DNA of 64,000 nucleotides. Source: Ciona intestinalis. Lineage: Eukaryota > Chordata > Ascidiacea > Phlebobranchia > Cionidae. The stretch spans positions 744,001 to 808,000 of the forward strand of contig NC_020168.2 of the NCBI RefSeq assembly GCF_000224145.3, written 5' to 3'. Under the pieces are notes generated by a model. It saw only the letters and a program-made list of their open reading frames with translations. It was not told the DNA's origin and did no database searches. Shown here piece by piece: positions 22,981-34,019 of this stretch. Position 1 is the first letter of the stretch; each line of letters starts with the position of its first letter. The translations under genes and the position numbers were made by a program.

Positions 22981-23283
22981 GATTATCTACCGTAACTACA
23001 GTAAAATTTCAACTGAATTTCGCTGAAGACTCGAGAGCTTATTATACTTATACCGACACGGACTTGCTCGAGCCTTGTCTGAGATTATTGATATAATTAT
23101 AAACATTCCTTAAAGCCGGATGTTGACAGCGCAGAGTAATTCGTTTTGTTTCAGGACAACAACTTTGATCGATTATGGAAAGTTTTACCAAAACAACGAT
23201 CCAATCACGCTTTGACAAAAGTAAATATGTGACGTAATTTTGCTTTATCAAAACAACTTTGATCGATTACAGAAAGTTTTTAA
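22981..23283 (-). promoter_or_regulatory. Duplicated promoter-side region of ficolin A
   Basis: Matches the regions upstream of gene B (30700-30960) and gene C (33840-34130). A TATA-like TATAAGTA lies at about 23045-23052 on the minus strand, next to a CTCGAG-containing stretch. Repeats of AACAACTTTGATCGATTA and CCAATCACGCTTTGAC begin at the upstream end. Confidence 0.4.
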
Positions 23284-24338
23284 TATAGTAGGGTGGGGAA
23301 AGATGGGACACTTTGTAAGGCGTGACTTTTGTTTAATTTTCTTTTTACGGAGCCCCATTTAATGATAATCAGGAAAATAAGGTTACAGAATTATTATTCG
23401 ACAGTATATTATCCCGACTTTATAAAACGCCCGTCAAAGCTGATTACTGTTTTTAAATATTAAAAAAAATATGTAAAATAGAAACAGTATACTTTCAACA
23501 GGTAAAAAATGCATAGTAAAGCCGAGAAAAAAAATCATAGTAAAGCCGAGATTCTTTTTAATTTGCGTGTGCGAACCAAACAAACTAATTTCATAGCTTC
23601 ATAAAACAACCTTGAATATTTCGTACAGTTTGATTTTGTCTCATAAAACTAGTTTTGTAAAAAGTTTTGTAAAAAAACACTAAGATATAAGCATAGGGAA
23701 AATAGTCAGGGGTCAATATGACTTTTTTAAAGATAAAAACAACAAAAAAATATCGGTTTAACGTTATGTATATGAAGTTTACATGGCAAAGAAACTAGCA
23801 CAGTCGGTTAATTAAATTCAGTAGGTTAACTACAAGTTGCAGAATACTGCTAATGTAAATATATTTCAATTTAGAGTCCCATCTTCTCCCACATTGTAGT
23901 TTTGTATGTTTTCATTGTCAAACTTTGAAAGGTTTGCTTTTAATTTAGTAATTTATACCTCAGGGGTTATTCAACTATAAGATACTGATATAATAAAAAG
24001 ATAATATTTTGAAAATATATTCGAAATTTGGTCATTTGCACTAGGTGATAAATTATAAGAAGGGGCTTGTGCCAAAATTAGAGTAGTAATACCCAATTTG
24101 TAGCAAAAATAAAAACCTTTCCAATAGTTATAATCAATTTTCTGTTATTACAAGTTCATAATATACATTTGTAGGATACAATATTTATCCATTGATGTTC
24201 GAAAATTACCCATTGGCGTTCAAACAATATCAATTGTTATGCAATAATATAATGTATAGGTAACATGTAAAAACTATATCAGTAGGGCNNNNNNNNNNNN
24301 NNNNNNNNNNNNNNNNNNNNNNNNNNNNNNNNNNNNNN

Positions 24339-24470
24339 TGCATCTTGGGCATTGTCCATTTTCATGGAGNCCGATACGGTTTAGCCGGTTTAGGTGCCCA
24401 TTCAGGCGATTATGCCCAGTAAGTAATCGAGAGTAGATAACTTCTTCAATTCGAGAGTCCATTTGCTTTA
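24339..24470 (-). mobile_element. LINE fragment, C-terminal part of a non-LTR reverse transcriptase protein
   Basis: The minus strand encodes IEEVIYSRLLTGHNRLNGHL and then QCPRC. This is the RLxTGHxxLNxHL...CPxC signature found near the end of many LINE second proteins (Jockey/R1/I-like). It is cut by the assembly gap on its left in window coordinates. The clade cannot be set from about 40 residues. Confidence 0.55.
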
Positions 24471-24728
24471 AGTCGAAAATGTTTTTTTATTGCAGTGTTT
24501 TGATTGTTTTGTACGTAATACTCACAAAATTTAGTTCGGAGGTTAACTTGTAATGTATAAATGCAGTCAGTTAAAACCGTGGTGGAAACATCGCAATGGT
24601 TGGTCTTTGCCGATTGCTTTGCATTTCGATCAGATTCCTCATTCATGGCAAAGAAACTAGAACAGCCTGTTAGACTCGGTATAGGTTAACTACAAGTTGC
24701 AGAATACTGCTAATGTAAATATATTTGT

Positions 24729-24890
24729 CCGGCGCCGTGGTGTAGTGGTTAGCGCGCCTGTCTGTAACCCAGAGGTGGACGCTGCTACCATTGTGGGCGT
24801 ATGTGTCCTTGGGAAGACACTTAACGGCAGTTGCTCCAACCCAGTGTCACTAATGGGTTAAATTATCAGCCATAAAATAAAAAGAAAAAA
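24729..24890 (+). repeat. tRNA-derived SINE, head and middle
   Basis: Clean head GGCGCCGTGGTGTAGTGG with an A-box match, then GCTGCTACCATTGTGGGCG and the CCTTGGGAAGACACTTAACG block. It is inserted in the disrupted inverted-repeat element. Confidence 0.8.
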
Positions 24891-25774
24891 TTTCCATTGC
24901 CAAACTTTAATTTTAATTTAGTAATTTATACCTCAGGGGTTATCAACTATAAGATACTGATATAATAAAAAGATAATATTTTGAAAATATATTCGAAATT
25001 TGGTCATTTGCACTAGGTGATAAATTATAAGAAGGGGCTTGTGCCAAAATTAGAGTAGTAATACCCAATTTGTAGCAAAAATAAAAACCTTTCCAATAGT
25101 TATAATCAATTTTCTGTTATTACAAGTTCATAATATACATTTGTAGGATACAATATTTATCCATTGATGTTCGAAAATTACCCATTGGCGTTCAAACAAT
25201 ATCAATTGTTATGCAATAATATAATGTATAGGTAACATGTAAAAACTATAGCAGTAGGGCAAGAAAAAGAATGTTTAGACCTAATTTTCAAAGCGTACAG
25301 TACTATTTCGTGCTATGTACGTATATTCCTATTTATAAATACAGCTAAAAATTCAAAATAAACAATCATTTTAAACTGTCTCATCTTATTCTGTGTGTTT
25401 TCGAATTTGTAAAATTTTACTTGTTGTGCGGATTGCTAAATAACTCCTCGTGTGTTTTATTATATTTTATTAAATTGTCGTCAATTATTAAAGGAATGAT
25501 ACTACTAATTCGTGATATTACCCAAAAACCGTCATCTATTTTGATTTTGAAAATATTTGGCAATATGTGCTTAAGAAACCCATTTTTCCCCATTGTACTA
25601 TAATACGTTAATCCAATCACGCTTTAGCAAAAAGTAGTTTGATATATGACGTAAGTATGATTTCCGCTCACTCGTTGTTTACTATTTGATTTCTATGTTA
25701 CCAGTCACGTGATTACTCATAATCAGCTGGTGTTTGTCAACTAAAGTCGTTTTGCTTCGTCCATGTTTTGTTCT

Positions 25775-25935
25775 TGTTTAGACTGTCTTGTCTGGGACAG
25801 AAGTATCTCGTTGGAAAAAAAATATTTCACAGGGACAAAATGTCACACAAGGACAAAAATGTGTTACTGGATGTCCCACTAATGTCTTACCGGGACAAAC
25901 ATTTCTTATTAGGATAAAACGTCTTATTTCATTCC
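25775..25935. repeat. Degenerate minisatellite, about 20-bp unit
   Basis: Irregular repeats of TGTCTTACTGGGACAAAAA-type units. The same array recurs between genes B and C at 31195-31375. Confidence 0.65.
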
Positions 25936-26460
25936 TTGTTTAAGTCATTTTCGTATGTTTTTTGTGTTTATTTTAATGTCGTTTTTACGTGTTTTTTATG
26001 TGTATTTTGTCTTTTTTGATGTATAAACTTGCTGAACGACATCGTATATTTTGCGTGTCCTTTCATTAAGTTTTAGCTCTCTTATTCTTCCACAAGTCGG
26101 CCGTAACCTCTCCTTGTCGTTTGTGCAACATGCAACGAAAATAAATAAAATGTTCTGACAAAGTTTTAGGCATGTCTTGTTACTTATGTGACCGGATACT
26201 GTTGTTTTGTTTAATCTATAAGAGGTTGTTCACTGTAAGTATATTTAATGATATAAATGAATTACACGCATTTTCTCGTGTAGCGGGGCAAGACAGTAAT
26301 TATGACACGGGTGTTCTGTTTCACACACTTCGTGCCCGCTTACGAGTAACTTAATAAGAAACTTTGAAAGAGATTGTTATTTTTGGGAGTTTTTTTTATG
26401 TAATGCAAAAATGGTTGGAGCAATGTACAAGATGACGTGCTACATGAAGTACACAGATTG
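25936..26460. other. 3' flank of ficolin B (duplicated block)
   Basis: Holds the second copy of the conserved segment (26030-26190) and of the reverse SINE tail (26275-26400) that also flank genes A and C. No independent gene is supported. Confidence 0.5.
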
Positions 26461-29400
26461 TCACTTTCTTCGTAACTTCATCTCCGAAATCTTCAAAGAG
26501 TAATGGTATCCTCGCCACGGACGCCAGTTTACACCATTCGCATACGAATCATGTTGTCCGCTCAGGTAGAGGCCGTTTAAGTTAGCAGCATGGCATGCGG
26601 TGTACCACCATCCACCTTTGAAGCTCTCTGCGCAGTTTGCTGTAGCAAGGGTGTCCTGGTCACGATCTTTGGTCGAAAAATTTCCTGATATCATGGCCGA
26701 ACCTAACAATTTAAGTCTTCATTGCTTAATACAAATCTCACTTATATAGTTTCAACATTAGAAACGTCACAGACATACAAGTTTGCAGTCACATATATAA
26801 TTGTGTATAAGACCGGACTAAAACAAAATTAATTTTACCATTTCGTGTATAACTGAGGAATAATGGTTTACTTGATTACACGAAACCAAAGATCTAATGA
26901 GTGAGCACGTCTTGAACTAACTATAGTATTAAATACCCGTTTACTTAAACGCACGACTTAACTTGTTTTACAAACCGACTTCCCGCTAACACGTTTTAAT
27001 GACGCAGCCCCTACATTTTTATAAAATTGACGCCACTGTTATTATATGGTGTTTATTTTAAAAATAAATAAACCTATTAGGAGCATCAATTTTGAATCCT
27101 TATTAAAACCAAACTAGTGCAATACAATGGATTTGTAATGAAAAAACATAAATTTGACAAAGAATACATAAAATGTTTATTAGCTTATTGCCAATTATTA
27201 CTTAACTGCACACATACATTAGTATTTTGTATAATATAACAAATAAAGAAGCACTGTGTGAAATACAGTTGTATGCATAATATCTGTTTCGTCTACTTTT
27301 ATAAAAGTTGGCACAGCAAGATTAAGGTGACGTATTTCTCTATTTTTAAAACTGAGTTCACAAAGTCACATTATGTTTCTAGTTGACCTGCTGGTTCAAC
27401 CCACAAGTGTAAAAAACTATTTGCACCAGATAGTTCACTGTGAAACTCATTTGTATATATTAAAAAGAAAAAGATGTTTTACATTGTATGATAACAATGT
27501 TTTAAATAAGTTAACAACTATACTATTACACAAAACAAAACGGTGATTTAAAATTGCCATTGTAGTGCTAAAACACATTATCCCACACTTGTTTAAAAAA
27601 ATCGGGTGGCAAGACAGTCCGGAACCCCTAACTGGACGCCAGTGAATGGTGGTACATAAATATGATGAGGTAATATAGGCTACTACTATAGTACACTATT
27701 GTCTGAGTAAATGACTAACATATGTTCGATTTCTTCTTGCTATGCATAGAAAATAATCTCTTCAGCTTCTATGCTTTCCTTCAGTTTGCTTTGCATAATA
27801 GATTATATACAGAACACAATATGACTTACATCAATGTACAGGGCAAAGATAAATATTGTTGCATGTCAGTCTTCGCGTAAAAGTAACAGCATTAACCTAT
27901 GTGGTAACCAAAATTTTTAGTTGCCTGCTGCTCTGCTGGCGTGTATCGTTTTAATAAATTGGATTTATTTAAGAACTCGTAAAAAATTAATGCTTACCTG
28001 TATAAACGCAGCCAACAACGGCCTTTTAATCCACAGCTATATATTTCATCTCTACAGTAGTATACCCCATTTCACGATGTACACTGTTCATGGCAGAATT
28101 GCCCGCTGTTAGCATTTACTAAAGTTGTTTGTATCAAAGCAAGTACCAACTAACCGTGACAATTTAACGACCAGACTTTGTTGCAGATGCTTTTCCAACC
28201 AACTAAACGAAAACATATATGACGCAATACCAGTTCGCAAAATTGCAAGCAAAGCAAAACTGGAATTGGCCCGTAGGGGAAGTGCCGATTTTGGAGAATC
28301 GGCCGCATATAAAGACTGATTAATTGCTAATTGTGTGCGGTTTTAAATCTCGAAGATAAGTCAAAAATTCATTTTATGATTTGATTTCAATCAAAAGAAT
28401 AAAGAACAAATGGTCAAATTCAAAATTGAGATAAGTGCGGAAAGACGCCCAAAAACAACAACAACAGCAAGAATATAAAAGATCTAATGAGAAAGCACGT
28501 ATTAAACATATTAGCATAACATTAAATAACCCTTTTACTACAACGGTCAAATACGCACGATCAAAAACAAACTAAAAGTAACCAACAAAGCTGCTTTTAG
28601 TTGCCATTGGTGAATGTGGAGCAGTAGGTAGAATGCATTTATACATGTATTAAAACTTATAAAGACTTATGATGTATGAGGATTGAGTGATTGGTAAAGA
28701 ATATGCGTAAATACGCTTTGTACAATTGTTGTACCCTGTGTTGACATGTAAACTTACATTAGTTAACTTTAATTGTCGTCGCTTAAAAAACGCTTGTTTA
28801 CGTGAATTTGGATAAACCGTGTAGTCGCAGTTATTAAGTAATGTTAGAAGTTAATATTATTCATATGAATTAAAAAGAATATTAAAATTAGGATTAATGA
28901 TAATAAGATATGGGTGTAGTGCATTTAATGCGTCCCCACTTAAATGGTAACAGTTTGATTTAGTCGTGAACCGTTGTGTGGATTTTTTATGTCACCAACA
29001 CGTGCCGCCCTGCCACAGACAGTATAACCGCTATGTTAAAGTACATGAGGAAAGTAATCGTTAATTATTCGCTAATCATGCGGTATAAATCTGAAAATTT
29101 ACACTATCAATTATAAACATATATTATTGTATTTTAATCAAGAAAATAATAAAAAAATGCTAGAATTAAGAATTGAGAAAAATGCAGGAAAAATCTGCGC
29201 AAAACAAACAACAACAAGAACAACTGTTCGATGAAAAGTATAAGACCATTGACGTGATCAATAGGATGCAAGTATGACAGAAACTATTTAGTTATTTTCT
29301 CTCACCTGCATTACCACTGTAACCGGATACAGCAAGTGCATACAGAGGCGCCACCGACACAACGAAGTTGCTAAAACGAAAATATTGTTGATTATCTTTT

Positions 29401-30530
29401 GTTTAAAATTATTTTGGGATAAAATACCTGTACACTGCATGAGTTTTATTGCCGTTAAAATCTTCTAAATCGACTCTCATCTCGTATTCATTATTGGCAG
29501 TTAAGTTGTGAATCACATCCAAGCCTGCATACAATCAAAAGTAGGTCAATATTGTTTTATATGAGGCTTCTATTCTTACCAAGCCAAAGTTCGCCTTCCA
29601 AGTTCCCGAAACCGGAAACATAATCGTTCCAACCCCTAAAAAAGTTTTCTGAGCCGTCTTTGCGTCTTTGAAATACCTTTACAAGATTTATTTAAATACA
29701 AGAGCAAAAATCAAATGTAATTTTTAATATACAGTAGGATGGGGAAAGATGGGACATTTTTAACTCTATTTTCTCGTTCCATTTAGTAGTAAACAAAGAA
29801 CATTCAAAGTCCTCATGGCTCTCATAGACCGTTGTTAATTCTTTAAAACACGATCAGGATATCTGGATATTATGTGCTAAATGTGTCCCATCTTCTCCCA
29901 CCCTACTATACTATAAAAGCAAAAGTTTAATGTAGTTTCAACATACCACCCAACCACCACCATCAGTTACTAAATCGCAATAAACTTGAATGCCAACTTG
30001 TGAACCAGGATTAGGGTATATGGTGTAAACTCCGCCTTTTGACCAGTTCGGTTTCCTTGTTGAGACATCCTGGCACGAGCGTGGCATCAGCAATTCTAAG
30101 AGTTGAATGAATGTAACTTGGTTTGTCCTTGCGTGATGGGGCAACGACAATCGATATAACACAGATGTGTTATTTTATGCACCTCATACCCCATTTATGA
30201 ATTACCCTGTCTGTAACTTTTTTGTGGGTCTTGAGCGAATTTTAAATGCTACGTACGTTTCATGTTGTTTACTTCTTCACGAAGTTGGCGAACTTCACTT
30301 TCTTCGCCACAGCCCGTACATGGTTGGCCTTCGTCGCCTTTTTGCCCCTTTGGGCCTACCGGTCCAGCAGGACCTTTTTTACCCGGTGGGCCAGCCTGCA
30401 CAGCAGCACCTTCAGTAGTTTGAACTCCAAGGACATGTCCGCATTCCACACGACAAGATTCAAGGATTACTTGACTATTTACTAAACACACCAAAGCCAG
30501 AATGAACACAGATGATAGTAATCGAATCAT
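26461..30530 (-). CDS. Ficolin-like secreted lectin B, 307 residues, 6 coding exons
   Basis: Paralogue of gene A. Coding exons: 30530-30257, 30095-29947, 29676-29580, 29524-29428, 29370-29306, 26702-26461. Exon lengths equal those of A (274, 149, 97, 97, 65) except the last, which is one codon longer in the Ca-loop region ([11 protein letters not shown] against [10 protein letters not shown]). Signal peptide, eight Gly-X-Y triplets, neck and fibrinogen domain are all intact. Two structural differences stand out: intron 5 is about 2.6 kb instead of 0.19 kb, through an insertion that carries possible exons on the other strand, and a 0.18-kb inverted-repeat element sits in intron 2. Role as for gene A; a separate binding specificity is inference. 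Confidence 0.92.
27921..27978 (+). CDS. Possible membrane-spanning exon nested in ficolin B intron
   Basis: Follows a good acceptor (ATTTTTAG) and ends at a GT. It encodes [19 protein letters not shown], a hydrophobic stretch then basic residues, as at a membrane exit. Its end phase does not match the tail exon at 28187, so at least one exon is missing or the model is wrong. A possible upstream fragment near 27615-27645 ([10 protein letters not shown]) is even weaker. Confidence 0.2.
28187..28319 (+). CDS. Possible cytoplasmic-tail exon nested in ficolin B intron
   Basis: After the acceptor TTGTTGCAG the frame reads [18 protein letters not shown] and ends [11 protein letters not shown]-stop. 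It resembles the tail of a receptor: Cys-rich start, basic stretch and a tyrosine in ENIYDAIP. I do not recognise a family, and no extracellular exons were found, so it may be a gene fragment carried in by the insertion. Confidence 0.3.
29733..29913. mobile_element. Inverted-repeat element, 0.18 kb, in ficolin B intron 2
   Basis: Ends are ACAGTAGGATGGGGAAAGAT and the inverted CTTCTCCCACCCTACTATA. The interior (AAACACGATCAGGATAT) is shared with the copies at 52335-52534 and 53876-54080, which defines a short subfamily. Confidence 0.8.
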
Positions 30531-31970
30531 AACCGTATGTTCTGGTAGTTCTCAGCCTAAAGAGACAGAAAATGACATTTATAAACTCTATATGGTAGAA
30601 ATATGACCCGCTTTGTGCTATAAACTTTTCAACACAACTTTTATACATGTTTTCTTGTTTTCCTAAACTAAACAAACTACAGAAAAAATCGCTTAATAAA
30701 TTGCAGTGACAATTATCTATCGTAACTACAGTAAAATTTCAACTAAACGAACCAGTTCTTATCCTTAAAACTCGAGTACTTATTGTAATTATACCAACAC
30801 GGACTAGCTTGAGCCTCGTCCGAGATCAACAATTCAATTATAAACTTTCATTAAAGCCGGATATTAACAACGCAGATTAATTTGTATTGTTTCAACAAAA
30901 CATCTCTTCAAACACGCTTTGACAAAAGTAGTTTGATATATGACGTAAGTATGATTTCCGCTCATTCGTTGTCAGAGTCAAAGTCATAGAAATTTTTTTA
31001 TTTATTTTTTACCTATGGCGTTGGTAACAATCATAGTAGGTATTTCTATGACTTTGCTCGTTGTTTGCTATTTGATTTCTATGTTTCCAGCCCCTGATTA
31101 CTTATAATCAGCTGATGTTTGTCAACAAAAGATAAAATTCGTCGAGTTCGTTTTGCTTTGTCCCTGTTTTGTCCATGTCTTTTTCTATGCTTGTTTGTCC
31201 GTCTCGTGTGGGACAAAAAGATCTCGCTGGAAAAAATATCTCACAGGAACAAACCCTCCCGTTAGGACAGAATTTCAAACTGTGTCTTACTGGGAAAAAA
31301 TGCGCACTAGAACATAAATGTCTTACTGGGACAAAAATATCTCATTAGGATAAAGTGTCTAAATAAGACAAAAAAATGTATTTTCATGTTCTTTTTATGA
31401 CTTATTTGATTCCTTGTTTTTGCCTTTTTCATATTTAGGTCTTTTTTGTGTGTATTTTATTGTCCTTTTTATGTGTTTTTTTTTTTTGTTTAGCTTTTCC
31501 TTTTTTAATGTATCAACTTGCTTACGATAACGTATATTTTGCATGCCCTTTCTTTAACATTGTGCTCTCTTGTTATTCTAAATATTGGCGGTAACCTCCT
31601 TGTCGTTCGTGCAACATACAACGAAAATAAATAAAATGTTCTGACATTGACAAAGTTTCAGGCATGCCTTGTTACTCATATGATCTGATATGGTTGGTTT
31701 ATTTAAACTATAAGAGCTTGAGTTCATGGATATATATTTAATGGTATACAGTATAAATGACACGTATTTTCCTCAGGTGGCGGGCGAAGACAATTATTAT
31801 TATAATAATAACAAGGGTGTTTTGCTTCAAACACCTCGAGCCCGCATACGAGTTACCAAATAGGAAACTTTGTGAGTGATTGTTATTTCAATGGAGTTTG
31901 ATTTTTTATGTAATGCAAAAATGGTTGGAGCAATGTACAAGATGACGTGCTACATGAAGTACACAGATTG
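30531..31970. other. Intergenic region between ficolins B and C
   Basis: Upstream of B: a duplicated promoter-side segment (about 30700-30960) with TATAATTA on the minus strand near 30790. Then the segment shared with 25650-25760 and 35625-35760, a minisatellite at 31195-31375, the third copy of the conserved segment (31510-31690) and a reverse SINE tail (31770-31890). No gene. Confidence 0.55.
31195..31375. repeat. Degenerate minisatellite, about 20-bp unit
   Basis: Units of the TCTTACTGGGACAAAAA type, matching the array at 25775-25935; both lie at the same relative position in the duplicated block. Confidence 0.65.
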
Positions 31971-33426
31971 TCACTTTCTTCGTAACTTCATCTCCGAAAT
32001 CTTCAAAGAGTAATGGTAGCCTCGAAAGGGTCGCCAGTTCACACCATTCGCAAACGAATCATGTTGTCCGCTCAGGTAGAGGCCGTTTAAGTTAGCGGTA
32101 TGGCATGCGGTGTACCACCATCCGCCCTTGTAGCTCTCTGCGCAACTTCCTGGAGCATAGCTGTCCTGGTCACGGTCCTTAGTCGAAAAATTTCCTGGGT
32201 GCATGGCCGAACCTAACAACAAAAGAAGTCTTCAATGCTTAGTACATATCTCGCCTCAGAATGTATAAATAGTCCATTTGGAATGCCAAAAACAGACGAG
32301 ATTTAAACTAAATATAATACGCGTTTAATCATATGAGACACGAATAAAACAAACTTAATTTTACCACTTGGTGTATAACTGCGGATTGGTTACTTGATTA
32401 TAATATATAAGTATGAGAGAAACTATCTAATTGTTTTGTCTTACCTGCATTACCACTGTAACCGGATACAGCAAGTGCATACAGAGGCGCCCCCGACACA
32501 ACGAAGTTGCTAAAACGAAAATATTGTTGATTATCTTTTGTTTAAAATTATTTTGGAATAAAATACCTGTAGACTGCATAAGTTTTATTTCCGTCAAAGT
32601 CTTCCAAATCGACTCTCATCTCGTATTCATTATTGGCAGTTAAATTGTGGATTACATCCAAGCCTGCATACAATCAAAATTATGCCAATATGCTCTAATA
32701 TGAGGCTTCTATTCTTACCAAGCCAAAATTCGCCTTCCAAGTTCCCGAAACCGGAAACATAATCGTTCCAACCCCTAAAAAAGTTTTCTGATCCGTCTTT
32801 GCGTCTTTGAAATACCTTTACAACAAGATTTTATACAAATATAAGAGAAAAAGTCATTTAATGTAGTTTCAACATACCACCCAACCACCACCATCAGTTA
32901 CTAAATCGCAATAAACTTGAACGCCAACTTGTGAACCAGGATTAGGGTATATGGTGTAAACTCCGCCTTTCGACCAGTTCGGTTTCCTTGTTAAGACATC
33001 CTGGCACGAGCGTGGCATCAGCAATTCTAAGAGTTGAATGAATGTAACTTGGTTTGTCCTTGCGTGATGGGGCAACGACAATCGTTATCACACGAATGTT
33101 CCGCTTCATGCACCTCTTGACCGATTATTAATTACGATGTATGAAACACTAGATGTATGAAAATATATGAAACAATACTCTAATACGTAAGAGTATCTAT
33201 AATGAAACTTTTTGGTTGATTTTAAAACGAATTTTGAATACTACGTACGTTTCATGTTGTTTAGTTTTACACGAAGTTGACGAACTTCGCTTTGCACAGC
33301 AGGGCGGTTAGTAGTTTGAACTCCAAGGACGTGACCGCATTCCATGCGACAAGATTCAAGGGTTACTTGACTGTTTACCAAACATACTAAACCCAGAATG
33401 AACACAGACGATAGTAATCGAATCAT
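31971..33426 (-). CDS. Ficolin-like secreted lectin C without collagen stalk, 275 residues
   Basis: Third paralogue. Coding exons: 33426-33249, 33026-32878, 32815-32719, 32663-32567, 32509-32445, 32212-31971, all in phase. Exon 1 is 178 bases against 274 in A and B: exactly 32 codons are gone, taking every Gly-X-Y triplet and the CTGCGEE cysteines, so GVQTT runs into [12 protein letters not shown]. Signal peptide, neck and fibrinogen domain remain, with the Ca loop and C-terminal MKLRRK intact. The product would be a fibrinogen-domain lectin that cannot trimerise through collagen. The reading frame is open throughout, so it may well be functional. A consensus TATATAAG lies upstream at 33946-33953. 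Confidence 0.92.
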
Positions 33427-33472
33427 AACTGTATGTTCTTGTTGTACGCAGCTAAAGAGAAAAAAAAGGTTA

Positions 33473-33733
33473 TAGTAGAGTGGGGAAAGATGGGACGCTT
33501 AAGCACGTGTTGCCCAATATTTCCAAAATCAAAATACATGAGGATTTTGGAGTGATACTACGAATTTTTACCTGTCTGAAAATGCTGTTTCTATGTTACA
33601 TACTTTTTTAGTATCTAAAAACAGTAATTCTGTAACATTATTTTTCTGATTATCTTTAAATGGGGTCTGTAATAAGAAAAACTAAAAAAGTCTCATCTGA
33701 TAAAGTGTCCCATCTTCCCCCACCCTACTATAA
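33473..33733. mobile_element. Inverted-repeat element, 0.26 kb, upstream of ficolin C start
   Basis: Ends TATAGTAGAGTGGGGAAAGA and inverted CTTCCCCCACCCTACTATA. It would lie in the 5' UTR intron if one exists. Confidence 0.75.
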
Positions 33734-33945
33734 ATCCAATATTGTTGAAAGTGACCTACTTTGCCTCATAAACTTTTAAACACAACGTTACGTGTATACA
33801 TTATTCTTTGTTTCTAAACTAAACAATTAAACTAAAGCAAAAATCGCATAATAAATTGCAGTGGCAATTATTTACCGTATAATCACAGTAAAATTTTAAC
33901 TGAACGAACAAGTTTTTATGCTCAAGACTCGAGTAGGTGTTACCC

Positions 33946-33953
33946 TTATATAA
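33946..33953 (-). promoter_or_regulatory. TATA box candidate of ficolin C
   Basis: TATATAAG on the minus strand, about 520 bases upstream of the start codon. Its position corresponds to TATAAGTA in gene A and TATAATTA in gene B within the duplicated promoter-side block. Confidence 0.45.
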
Positions 33954-34019
33954 GACAGACTTGCTCGAAACTCGTGTGAGATCAACGATTGAATTACTAA
34001 CTTTCATTAAAGAACGATT

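Larger units (their letters stand above)
23284..25602. mobile_element. Second, disrupted copy of the TAGGGTGGGG element with gap and nested repeats
   Basis: Begins TATAGTAGGGTGGGGAAAGA and ends TTTTTCCCCATTGTACTATA. Its interior corresponds, inverted, to the element at 21235-22474. It contains a 50-base gap at 24289-24338, a LINE fragment, a SINE and an internal near-identical duplication (23941-24288 against 24914-25260). Confidence 0.6.
26880..29262. other. Insertion of about 2.4 kb in ficolin B intron 5
   Basis: The flanks align with the short intron 5 of gene A, so the block between is extra. It contains two copies of AAAGATCTAATGAG near 26887 and 28479, and two related stretches of about 90 bp (28378-28478, 29134-29230) ending in CAACAACA-rich sequence. 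No terminal inverted repeat or transposase was found. Two possible plus-strand exons lie within. Confidence 0.55.

Noticed and set aside
24339-24470. LTR-retroelement fragment
   Set aside because: The GHxxLNxHL...CPxC pattern is typical of the end of LINE proteins; no integrase, protease or LTR was seen.
26461-29262. s/v-Themis self-sterility locus
   Set aside because: The nested arrangement is reminiscent, but the outer gene has ficolin structure, the nested frames are in intron 5, not intron 1, and no polycystin-like sequence is present.
30167-30485. Plus-strand frames over ficolin exon 1
   Set aside because: They are antisense shadows of the collagen-encoding exon, whose regular GGN codons keep the opposite strand open.
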